Part shown: positions 22,629 through 32,034 of the stretch, in pieces
How the letters are laid out: every line of letters begins with the position of its first letter
How positions within the stretch are numbered: position 1 is the first letter of the stretch
Source: Viola odorata
Lineage: Eukaryota; Streptophyta; Magnoliopsida; Malpighiales; Violaceae
NCBI GenBank assembly: GCA_963691705.1
Contig: OY829544.1
Location: 6,207,501-6,271,500, forward strand
Direction: 5' to 3'
DNA length: 64,000 bases
Notes under the pieces: model-generated
What the model was told of the DNA's origin: nothing
Database searches by the model: none
Seen by the model: the letters and a program-made list of their open reading frames with translations, nothing else
Position numbers and translations under genes: made by a program

Positions 22629-23817
22629 TGTTAGCCCAAGGGCAACTTACTCTTGTTTTGATGATTTTAGACACACAAACTAATTAGTATTACTAATGCA
22701 ATTTGAAGTTAAAGTGTGTGTAGTTTGTGATCAAGCAAATAAGAAAAGAAGCAACAAATCAAGATATCACAAGCTAGAAGATCAAGTGTACATTAGAACT
22801 CTAATCATGTAAGTATGATTCAATTTAACACTTGATTAATGTTCATTTATACCTCAAGAAGATGTGGCAAAAAGTTTTACGCAAAAACGAATTTTCAGTC
22901 GAAAGTTATTCAAGTTTTCGTAAAGAGTATGCAAAGCTGTTTTTCAAAACGCTATAGCGTTTTGGAAAACGCTATAGCGTTTTGGTGAGCAAAAATGCGA
23001 AACTTTCCAGTAGCAAAACGCTATAGCGTTTTGCCCAACGGCTAGTTTCTCAAACAGCTCTTTTGTCCACTACAAACGGATTTTTTGGCTCCATACTTTC
23101 TTGTCTGATCATCCACTGATCTTACACTATATATAACTCATCCTAGATGAGTTAGAACTTAACAAGAACATTTAGAACACAAGAAAGATTTTAGAAAGCT
23201 CTCATACTTTTCAAAAGACCAAAAATCTGAGTTTTTGCAAAACCTTCAACTTGATTCTTTCATAACACAAGCTTCTCACATCCGAATTTACTCAATCTTG
23301 TGTCCATATTTCAAGTAAGGTTTAAGCTTTCTTTTGAGGTATTCTTGTTCATTTATTGGTGTTATTTATTGAATCATACATAGTTTATTTGTACACCAAT
23401 TGTGTTGCTATTTAACATTCTCTTGTCAAGTAATCTTGATTGTGTTAGGTTGTGATTGAGCCCGGAAAAATCACATTGTAAGGTTTGTTGGTTGAGCCCG
23501 CAAAAACCAAGTGTAAGGTTGTTGGTGATCCCGTGAAAACCAAGTGAAAGGTTTATTGGTTGAGCCCGCAAAAACCAAGGTGTAAGGTTTGAGTTGAACC
23601 CGTAAAAACTCAAGGTAAATAACGAAGTGTTCGTTGTTAGAAAATCCTAAGAGGAGGACTCTTAGGTAGTGGAGTACAATTCATTGAGGAATTGGAACCA
23701 CTATACATACTTGTGTTTTTACATTCTAATTTCCGCACTCAAATTATTTACAATTTGTGTTAGATTTTTTATTGTCTATTATTGCCTATTCACCCCCCCT
23801 CTAGGCCACGTTTATCA
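22629..23817 (+). repeat. 3' LTR, full length, of the gag-only element
   Basis: TGTTAGCCCAAGGG at the start and CACGTTTATCA at the end. It carries the perfect 18-bp palindrome AAAACGCTATAGCGTTTT three times (22946-22963, 22966-22983, 23015-23032). A TATA-like ACTATATATAACTC lies near 23126. Confidence 0.88.
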
Positions 23818-23931
23818 GAAAGTGCGGTGTGAGATTTAGAGAAGTTTGAATTTCGAAGTTTTACAGCGGAAGACTAAAAAAAAAATGAGGTTCGCCGGAG
23901 CGAAAAACTTGAAAAACTGATTTCAGAGTCC

Positions 23932-23944
23932 GGCTCCGCTACCA
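23932..23944 (-). other. Primer-binding site of the outer Copia element
   Basis: Minus strand TGGTAGCGGAGCC, directly following the 5' LTR. Confidence 0.8.
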
Positions 23945-24264
23945 AGTAGAAATTACTAGTTGGCATTTAATGAATAGTAAACATGCATGAATAATATTCA
24001 TGCATGAATGGTAAAAGCAAGTGAACGGATGAAAGGGGAAGAGAATATTGATTGCATTGATTTGCTTAATCTTACACAATGCTTACAAGGGGTATTTATA
24101 CAACTAATTCTATAATAAATAATTCTTAATGTCTTCAGTCCAAGATATACATATCTTGGACCATGGACTTCTGGTGTATGGTGGCAGTAGCAAATCTTGG
24201 ACCATGGACTTCTGGTTCATGCATGGTTGGTGACAGCAGCAGTAGGAGACTTTTGTATTCAACA
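23945..24264 (-). repeat. 5' LTR of the Copia element (320 bp)
   Basis: Same sequence as 15611-15913 apart from a 17-bp local duplication (GCATGAATAATATTCATGC context). Confidence 0.88.
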
Positions 24265-24446
24265 TAAACAACCACCCAAACATTCCAACCACCAGTATAA
24301 TCACAATGAATATACAATTAAGCTCCGAATAGGATGTGGATTGCTCATGGAACCAAACAATGTACAAGAAAGTAGAAACCAAAGACGCCAAGCCCCAGAA
24401 AAACATATTTCCCGGATATTGCTTGGTGGTAGTATTTCTGTTCATT

Positions 24447-26879
24447 TTATTGCCCAGTATACCTTGGTTTCCTCCTCAGCAAAGGCTGCTGCTAAGCCTT
24501 CCAAACGATCTTTTGTGTTCAACAGCTGTTCGTAGCACTCTTCTTCCAACTCCAATGCTGTAGCCAAGTCCAAGTCCAGTCCCTCGTCAATAGCCTTTTT
24601 CGCCATCCTAATTGCCATGGGACCCTGTCAGGAGTACATGTTAATATGGAAGTGCAACAACCCAGTCTGAGATTACTGTGTTCTTTTCTACATTTACAGT
24701 TCAAGTGCTATACATGAAATACATCGCAGAATTACTTTTCCCACTGCTAAGATCACAGTCAATGTCCTTTCACTAAATGTGTCATGAATTCCATGGGTTT
24801 TCAGAGATTCATTAAATTCCTAACAATCAGAAATTACCATTTAAAGAACATTCATAACTCCACCTGGCATTAAGGTTTGGGCGGAGGTAAAAAGCAAAAA
24901 AAACGTGTTTGATGGGACTGGAATGTTGTTTCTAACCGAAGGTTGAGTTTGGCTAAAGCTTCAAATTGAAGTGTTGCCACAACACTGTGTAGGGAAAACA
25001 TACTCACATTGTCTTCTAAGTACTAGTAATACAGGAGTTTAGAAACTTATATACAGGAGGTAAGCAAAAATCAGTATCCAGAGACCAAGAAACTGAAGAC
25101 TTTTTCACTCCTCCGTATTCAAATGATCACTTGTGCACCATATCACCTATCATACAGTTAAAAGCCTGCTCTTCAACTAATAAAATCAGATGCCTAAAGG
25201 TCCAAAGCTGCTTGCATCTCAATGGCAAGGTCATCACCAAAATGTTTCTGCAGACTGTTCTCACATGGTTTTGGGGCAAGAAATGTAAAGATGTAAAGAG
25301 TCTTACCTTCTGATTAATTTCTTGAGCAATTTCAAGTGCCTTTGAATGTGCTTCACCAGTGGGAACACAGTAATCTGCAACATCTGTAGTAATGCAAAAC
25401 ACTTATGCTAAATATGGATCAAAAAGCAAAAATGTTATAGCAGCCGATAACATAAACTTACCCATAATCATGGCCTCTACCACTAATCTTCTGACCAGTA
25501 AATATAAGCTTCTTTGCAACAGACTTCCCTACCAATCTGGGAAGTCTCTGAGTCCCCACTGCCCTGTTAAGATCCAACAAAACCATGAGGCACTAATATT
25601 TCACGACATGAATAAGGTTCAAAAAGAAAGAATGATGATACAGGTGATATTCCCACACCCTAATTTGTTACTCCCACACCCCTTAACCTAGGAATTTACT
25701 ACATCAGCCTTCTTATATTTTATGACAATTTTTAATGCTCAAACAGGGCTAGTGTAGTAAATTCCTAGCTGCAAGGGTGTGGGAATAACAATTTGGGGTG
25801 TCGGAATAACAACACCCGATAAATACAGCACTCAATCAAACAAAACACAGACAACTGAAAAGACAACAAGTGTTTGCAGTGCTGCAAGAGTTCCACTCTA
25901 GGTACATTAGAAAACAGAAGTTCTCAAACAATAAGTTAAGGAGAAACAATAATGCACAGATACAGCAGCGTGTATGCACATGAGGGCAGAAAGAGAGATG
26001 AGATACTTTTGTCATGACAAAAAAAAGGCAGATGGCCCGCAGTGCCAAATAACCAGGTGAAAGTTAAACACAATTTAGTAGCTAATACATACCCAGGAAT
26101 TATAGCGAGTCCTGTTTCTGGCAAGCCCAATATTGCATCTTCTCCTGAATCATCACATATGGAAAATATTAAAGCAGATCCCAGACTACAAGATAATTAA
26201 GACACATTTGTTATGATTTACTAAATCTAGAACTACCACATGCGAAGATCACATGATCAAGCCATTTCAAGTCCACCACCCAGTGCTGCTCCTTCAATAA
26301 CAGCAATAGTAGGAATACGAAGTGCCTGCATTAACAGAATGCAGTAATGTATTAAAGTGGTCAAAAACTCAATAAAGGGTACCAACATAAAGAAACCTCA
26401 CAACAAATGCATGGCTGCAAGCACCAAGTGAACGTGACATGATGAACACGAATAAAACATAGCATTGACCTTGGGCTACAGCCTATGCCGGTAAAGGTTG
26501 GGAGAGTTGAGCAATGACCAGCATTTAAATCTTCCAAGAAAAAAACGATAATCAAATTTCAGAAAGGAGCTTAAAAAATCCCAATGCCGTAACCTTGTGC
26601 TTAAGAATGCCCAATTTACATGTACTGCATATTATCTAATTTGTCTTAGCGTGTATACATCTACATAAATGAAATATAGAATCCGTTATGATTGTGGGTT
26701 ATCTTAACCAAGTCTTAGCAAGAGTTGTGCAGATGTGTATGACATCAAAGTGATAATATCAAGAAAAAACCTAAGGAAAAGATCAAGAAATTTACAAGAC
26801 CTACCTCTATAAAAGAGAATGTGGATCGAAGTGAGTTTACAAAAAAATGAACTTCACATGGCGCCGTTGTCTTGCGCTC
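24447..26879 (-). pseudogene. Enoyl-CoA hydratase (AUH/ECH2-type) pseudogene, 5' truncated
   Basis: The family hydrates enoyl-CoA; plant members of this subgroup are mitochondrial. Six exon relics keep correct splice sites: 26805-26879, 26237-26325, 26093-26144, 25462-25563, 25307-25383 and 24447-24624. Family segments are clear: EVHFFVNSLRSTFSFIE, IEGAALGGGLEMA, GLPETGLAIIPG, GTQRLPRLVGKSVAKKLIFT, TGEAHSKALEIAQEIN and CYEQLLNTKDRLEGLAA. Lesions: an in-frame TGA straight after GGGLEMA; an apparent 2-nt loss at the end of that exon (CGCATGTG); a 2-nt loss at GGTAGAGGCC, where GRDAM or GREAM is expected; and a 2-nt loss near the C-terminus (GCTGAGGAGGAAACC). Exons for the N-terminus, including the transit peptide and the FCAGADL region, are not found. 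Several independent breaks make a pseudogene call secure. Confidence 0.88.
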
Positions 26880-28200
26880 CTGCCAATCCAATCAAAGGCA
26901 TGGCTGCCAAGTATAAATATTAGCCACTGTGTAACAAAAAATGAAAGATAGAAGACACTAGTAATTATATCATGATTCCAGACAAAAGAAAATACAATAC
27001 GAGCCCAATAGAAGAAACTCAACTTGTTTAGCGACGACAAAAATAAGCCAAAAGTGAGACTAAACCCTCAAGTTCAGTGAAGGAAAAACATTTAACTCAT
27101 CCATATTTTCTCCTAAACTCATCTTCTAGCCCAACCACATTTTCAACGTTCCGATCGAGTATGCAGCTTACTCATAGTTCTAATGTAAGCATATTAATAC
27201 CCACGCAAGCTGCAAACGAAAATTATTTACTAACGGACAACATCAAATTGTTGGGTTTATGGGCTCCCAACATGTGGAGAAGCCCACATAGGAGCAAGTC
27301 CATACCCACCTTCTTTAGTAGAAGGAGCCGATTAGGGTAGCAGCCGAGAGAGTTCGTTTTGTGTGCAAAAACAAGAAGAGAAAGAGTGAAAAGTGAGAGA
27401 AAACAGATTTTCGCCAAATTCTGCGCAGAATCGTCGATGCAATTTTGTTCACTGTCGGATCGGACTGAAATACTGAAATTTGGACAGCAGGTTCGCAACA
27501 TCCGGTTCTTCAATCTGAACGGTTGGATTGGTGAGACGATAACTGAGGGGAGGAATCGAGTCCCGTCAGTAGATGATTTTGTGTCTTTCCTTTGGTTCTC
27601 TTTGTTTATGCTTCTTGTTGGTTGTTTGACTAGATGTTGAGTTTGATTTATGTTGCATTTTGAGACACTCTTGTACCCTAATTTTGATGAAGTTTGGTCT
27701 CCACCTATGAAACATGAATACTTTATTTTTGAAGTTGTGTCCTGCGTTGGATTTGTTGTCAACACTGATACATATAAGATAACCACTCAAAACATATTGG
27801 ACTCACTAATTTTCAGCAATTAATGGTGATAAATAAATATTTAGTGCAAATTACAATTGGTAAAAGAATTTATAAAAGTAGACCTAATTTGAAATTTGTG
27901 TTCCAATTACATTCATGCTCACATATATAATTGAAAACAATTTTTGTTGTTGTTGTTGTGAATGATATTGGCAATAAAATACTAATTTCCTCCAAAATTC
28001 TAGTAATTTTGCAATTATACATATTATTTAGATTTTATTTTTACATAATATATATATTTTGTGCTCATGCCTATTAATTTTTAACTTTCTCGTATTACAG
28101 TATCGATGTTCGTGTAATGTCTATCCTAGGTTGGTAGGTTTAAACTCAATTTGAGATATATGTGCTTTTGGGCTTCCTTCTTACCTTTTACCATATCTAT
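26880..28200. other. Intergenic
   Basis: Contains a segment (about 27249-27760) starting TGTTGGGTTTATGGGCTCCC that looks like the edge of an old LTR, but no matching end or target duplication was found. A GTT microsatellite lies near 27944-27958. No supported gene. Confidence 0.4.
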
Positions 28201-28202
28201 TA

Positions 28203-28221
28203 TGGGCCTTTAGTGGGCCTA
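28203..28221 (+). promoter_or_regulatory. Paired TGGGCC (site II) motifs
   Basis: TGGGCC occurs twice within 20 bp, about 205-225 bp upstream of the start codon at 28427. This is typical of promoters active in dividing plant cells. Motif recognition only. Confidence 0.35.
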
Positions 28222-28426
28222 AATTATATTGTGCGTTTCTCTCTTATTTTCCGATTCTAATTATGGCGCGAAATACTCCCGGTAGATTTCAAAAAACTGG
28301 AAACCAAAAACGAAAGAAAGGAAATACTCTTTCCAAAAGAGAGGAAATACTGATAACAATAAGAGAAAAAAAGATCTATCAAAAAATTCACATTTGAGTA
28401 CCAAAAGGCAGATTGCGGTATGATCA

Positions 28427-30923
28427 ATGGATACCCACAGTGATTCTCAGGTATATATTTTTCTTTTCCCATTTTGGTGGTCTCAATTTTTCCATTTTAT
28501 TTCTGTTTGACTCCTGAGAAAGCAAATGAAACCAAGCATCGACATAAAAACCATTCTCAACCCATTTTTCCTCTTGCAGATTCACCACTTGCCCAGCTCG
28601 ATTTCGCAACTTTCGGGTAAGTATGAAAAAAAGAATTCATTTTCTGAAATGGGTGTATTAGAATCTCCTATGTTGTTCAATTTAGCTGTTGCTTTCTGGT
28701 TTTTTCTTGCAGAGCCACCTGATATAAGGAACTGGTTTTCTAGTTACAAGTATGAGTCTTTTGTGTTGGATACTTATGAATTTGTTGGGGACGGTGGTGT
28801 TTTTAATGAAAGTGGTCGTGACCTAGATGGGTGTGTTGCGGTGGAGGAGGGAAATAAAGAAAAGGAAGAAGATTTTGATGAATGTAAAAGAAAAGGTACT
28901 AGCAGCAATGAGATGTATGAAGACCCATCTATTTCTGAGGTACTTATTCTTCTCTCAAAAAATAGAACTACTACTTCAATTCGGTTATTGGACTATTTTT
29001 CTTATGGGTTTCCTTTCTTGTTGTAGATGCCAGATTCTTTGTACTTGTCACCGCCTCTTTCTGGTTAGTATCAATTCTTTTCAGAATTGCACAATTGGCA
29101 ATTGTGCTTCTAGTATATGTATTTGTTGATGTTATTACCTATAAGATGTATGTCCTTTTGCTTTTTTATTTTCTTTAATCTTTGTTTTTCTAGATCTTTT
29201 CTAGCATTCTAGTAAGATATATGAAGTTTGATATGTTAGTAACTTCAGCTTCTGCTTCTCATGTCAGAACCTCCCCATATTAGAAACTTGTTTTCAAGCT
29301 ATGTACCTGAAACTCCTACATTGGATTTACTTGATGACCTTAAAGAATATGTTCCAATAGAAAGTGAATGTGCGAAAGATGAAACTGTTGTTGAAGTGAG
29401 TGGCAAAGAAAGAGAGGAGAATTTTGATGAGTTGAGGAAATCTAGCGACTGTAATGAAGTAGGTGCTGATGAGAACCTATGCTTGGATGATCTTGTTATG
29501 AGGAAGGATCCACTCAGTGATTTGAGTGAGGTGATTTTGCTTAATCAACCATTTTCTTTTACACAATCATGAACTAGTCCTTAACGGCTCTGCACCGTAC
29601 ACATAATGTTGGCGTTTGCTTTTGCTCATCCCACAATACAGCAATGTGACAGTTTCTATTTTCATTATGCAGAATCCGGATACTTCACAATCATCTTCAT
29701 TCCTTTCTGGTTAGTACAACTTATGAAAAAAATTCTGTCATTTCAGTCTCTTTGTATCATTTTTTGGGAATTAAAAAGATAGGGTGTGTGAAATCTAAGT
29801 TTTGCTATGACGTTTTTAACTTGTTTGTATTATTGCTGCCAGAACCACCTGACATCAGAAACTGGTTCCCCAGCTATGTGTATGAATCTCCTGAGTTAGG
29901 TGAAAGCATCGGGTTTCCTCTTGAAGAAAATGATTTCAAGAAAGATGATTGTGCTAATCAATGTAGCAACAACGAGAAAGTACAATCAAATGGGTTACCA
30001 AAATCTGAAATTTGCTTAGGAGAAGATGAGCAAGACAAGCAGTCCATAAATGAGGTACTCTCTCTTAGATTAATCGTTTTGAGTTGCATAATTGCGTCGG
30101 TTGAAGTCTAGTTTTTGTTAATGCATGATGTAAACCATAAAAGTCTGGTTCTAAGATTGTGCATTGTGGTTCAACTAGCTACTGCTCAGTTGTCTTTTAA
30201 AGCTTCTCTGAAGTTCTTATACCAAATATGCGGTTTGATATAAATCCGTACTTGCTTTCAAGACTAAATATTTAGTAGGGACATTGATTTTCTTTAGATC
30301 ATTTCCTATTTTGACTTTTTTCACAGGGTAATAGAGCTGTAGGAGAGGACAAATCATCCACACCAGATACTTCGTGCTGTGAAATGGAGCGGAGTTTTAA
30401 AGATAGGACGCAGCCTGACGATGGCATTAGTCCAACCAAAGATATCGGGAAATCAAGCTTCAATGATGGAGATCCTCCACCTGGTGATGCTTTATCTGAA
30501 GGTAATAAGGGATCAAGCTATCAAGGTAGAACATCTCCAACAGGAGTGGTAACTGTGCAGGACACTACAGAAAACATAGAAACACGTGCTCGAAGTGAAA
30601 CTGATCTTGAAAGCAATGACAAAGAAAATGTAGGCCAAGGAGTTTCTGGGGAAGGCTTTGTGACAGTTAAGAGACGAAATGATACGAATCCGTCGAACAG
30701 GTCACAAGTGATTTTGCAAGAAAGTTCCAAAAATAAAAGGACAAGTTCATCATCAGGTACTGAAAAGACTGTTACTGCTAAAAGAAAGGTATTCTCAGAA
30801 AGAACCAATCTTGATAAATTGAGTGAGGTTACTGGGAAATGGAAGTGTCCTCAAAAGAGCAAGCCTAATGTTGGCCCCCCAATGAAGCAACTTAGACTCG
30901 AACGATGGGTGCATAGGGTGTAA
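28427..30923 (+). CDS. Plant protein of unknown function with triplicated PPDIRNWF module
   Basis: Eight exons: 28427-28450, 28580-28616, 28713-28939, 29027-29063, 29268-29530, 29673-29709, 29843-30054 and 30327-30923; 1434 nt, 477 residues, all phases consistent. Exons 2/3, 4/5 and 6/7 are three copies of one module: a 37-nt exon (phase 0 to 1) ending in LS, then a 212-263-nt exon starting EPPDIRNWFSSY, EPPHIRNLFSSY or EPPDIRNWFPSY (residues 21, 109 and 209), each followed by an acidic, disordered-looking tail. The last exon (280-477) is Ser/Lys/Arg-rich and ends MKQLRLERWVHRV. It has a KEN sequence (378-380) and RTNLDKLSE (438-446), like APC/C degrons. No enzyme domain, signal peptide or membrane segment is seen. 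I recognise the PPDIRNWF motif only as belonging to uncharacterised plant proteins; function unknown. Confidence 0.8.
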
Positions 30924-31539
30924 CATTTTCAAGTAGAGAAGCATAGGACAGATTGTTTGCAATCATTTGTCTGTCGTTACTGGTTTTTGAAGATTATTAC
31001 GTAAACTTTGTTCCTTCACTCTTTTGCAAAATATGAAAGGGTAAAATTGCATATAAAAAACCTTATAGTTTATAAAATATTTCATTTAACCTCTTATAGT
31101 TTAAAATCGTAGAAAAAGATTTGGTAAGGAGGACCTAAATCGAATTTAAAAAACAAACAACAACCAAATTTATTAGGGAGTATCCAGTGATATTTTGTTA
31201 TGTACTTAAAATGTGTAATTCTACTTTAATTTTTAGACGACTCATTCATAAATAAATAGTTTTTATTTATAACCAATATACAACTCGCATCTTTTTTAAC
31301 TCATTTGAGATTTTTTAAAAATATTTCAATTTAAAAAATATAATACCTAACCTTTGATTATTCGTATTTTTAATTTATGCTTAATTAATTACATATTTGA
31401 CTCATCCATAGTTCTGACTTTGCTAGATTATAACTAATATTATTCGCACCATATTGATCTACTAAGGAGTAAATTATTTTCGGTAGGAGTATTTAAGCAC
31501 ATACTTCCCAAGTAATTTTTACCATTGAAATTTGAATCT
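30924..31539. other. 3' flank and intergenic
   Basis: 3' flank of the preceding gene, then AT-rich sequence. The last bases before 31540 may be the far end of the B3 pseudogene split by the hAT-like insertion. Confidence 0.45.
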
Positions 31540-31564
31540 ATGGTGGATAGGACCGGTCCGGTTC

Positions 31565-32002
31565 TGTTAAGGTCTAAGCTCGTCCAGGGCATGTTCACGC
31601 CCATGGCCGCTTAACCTTAACGAGAGCTTACAGATAATCTTTGTAATCGGGTTGGGGGAGTGAGTAATCAGTCCCTTTATGCTTTGGGCTCGGTTATTCA
31701 TTGGAAGGCGTTTGAGTCGGCCTTTGTGCGGGCGGCCCCCTTGTCTGCGACCTTTTGGCCCTTGTCTGTAATCGTATGCTTATTCTATGAAGTGATGTCT
31801 TTCATGATTGTATGCCCTATGGTCTATGTGCTTGCCTTATGTTATTCCTATGATAACCTCTAATGGCCCTATTACGGCCCTAACCCTATGTTCCCTGGTG
31901 ATGCAGGTCTAAGGTGTGTGAGAAAGGCTGGTTCCGTAGAGAGAGTGCGTGAACGCCGCACGAACTCAATCCCTTGGGCTCCCAAAGGATTAGTCCGTGA
32001 CA
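31565..32002 (+). repeat. 5' LTR of the chromovirus
   Basis: TG...CA ends, 438 bp, followed by the primer-binding site. Confidence 0.93.
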
Positions 32003-32034
32003 GTTGGTAGCGGAGCGATTTTGATTTCTTTGTA

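Larger units (their letters stand above)
19296..23817 (+). mobile_element. Gag-only Sirevirus-like Copia element, nested antisense
   Basis: Plus-strand element inside the Copia element. The full 3' LTR is 22629-23817 (1189 bp, TG...CA). The 5' LTR (19296-20151) matches the last 856 bp of the 3' LTR with no length difference, but its first 333 bp are missing. The primer-binding site is TGGTAGCGGAGC (20154-20165). One long ORF (20211-22040) encodes gag only; there is no protease, integrase or RT. A run of polypurine GGGGGAG boxes precedes the 3' LTR, a hallmark described for Sireviruses. No target duplication is visible because the left end is deleted. Confidence 0.85.
15611..24264 (-). mobile_element. 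Copia LTR retrotransposon with intact pol, gag missing, nested insertion
   Basis: Flanked by the 5-bp target duplication TAAAC (15606-15610 and 24265-24269). In minus orientation: 5' LTR 23945-24264, primer-binding site 23932-23944 (TGGTAGCGGAGCC), short leader (23818-23931), then a nested plus-strand element (19296-23817), then an open protease-to-RNase H frame (15921-19256), polypurine tract and 3' LTR 15611-15913. The two LTRs match closely except for a 17-bp duplication around GCATGAATA in the 5' copy. No gag sequence of this element is present; leader and protease face each other across the nested element, so gag was deleted together with the start of the nested LTR. Confidence 0.9.

Noticed and set aside
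24110..24535. Open frames on both strands at the right Copia LTR and pseudogene end
   Set aside because: They straddle the LTR boundary and the 3' end of the enoyl-CoA hydratase pseudogene.
27249..27760. Possible solo LTR starting TGTTGGGTTTATGGGC
   Set aside because: No paired end with TG...CA and no target duplication could be found.
27223..27786. Minus-strand open frame of 187 codons
   Set aside because: No recognisable domain and no splice or promoter context; likely chance or an old repeat.
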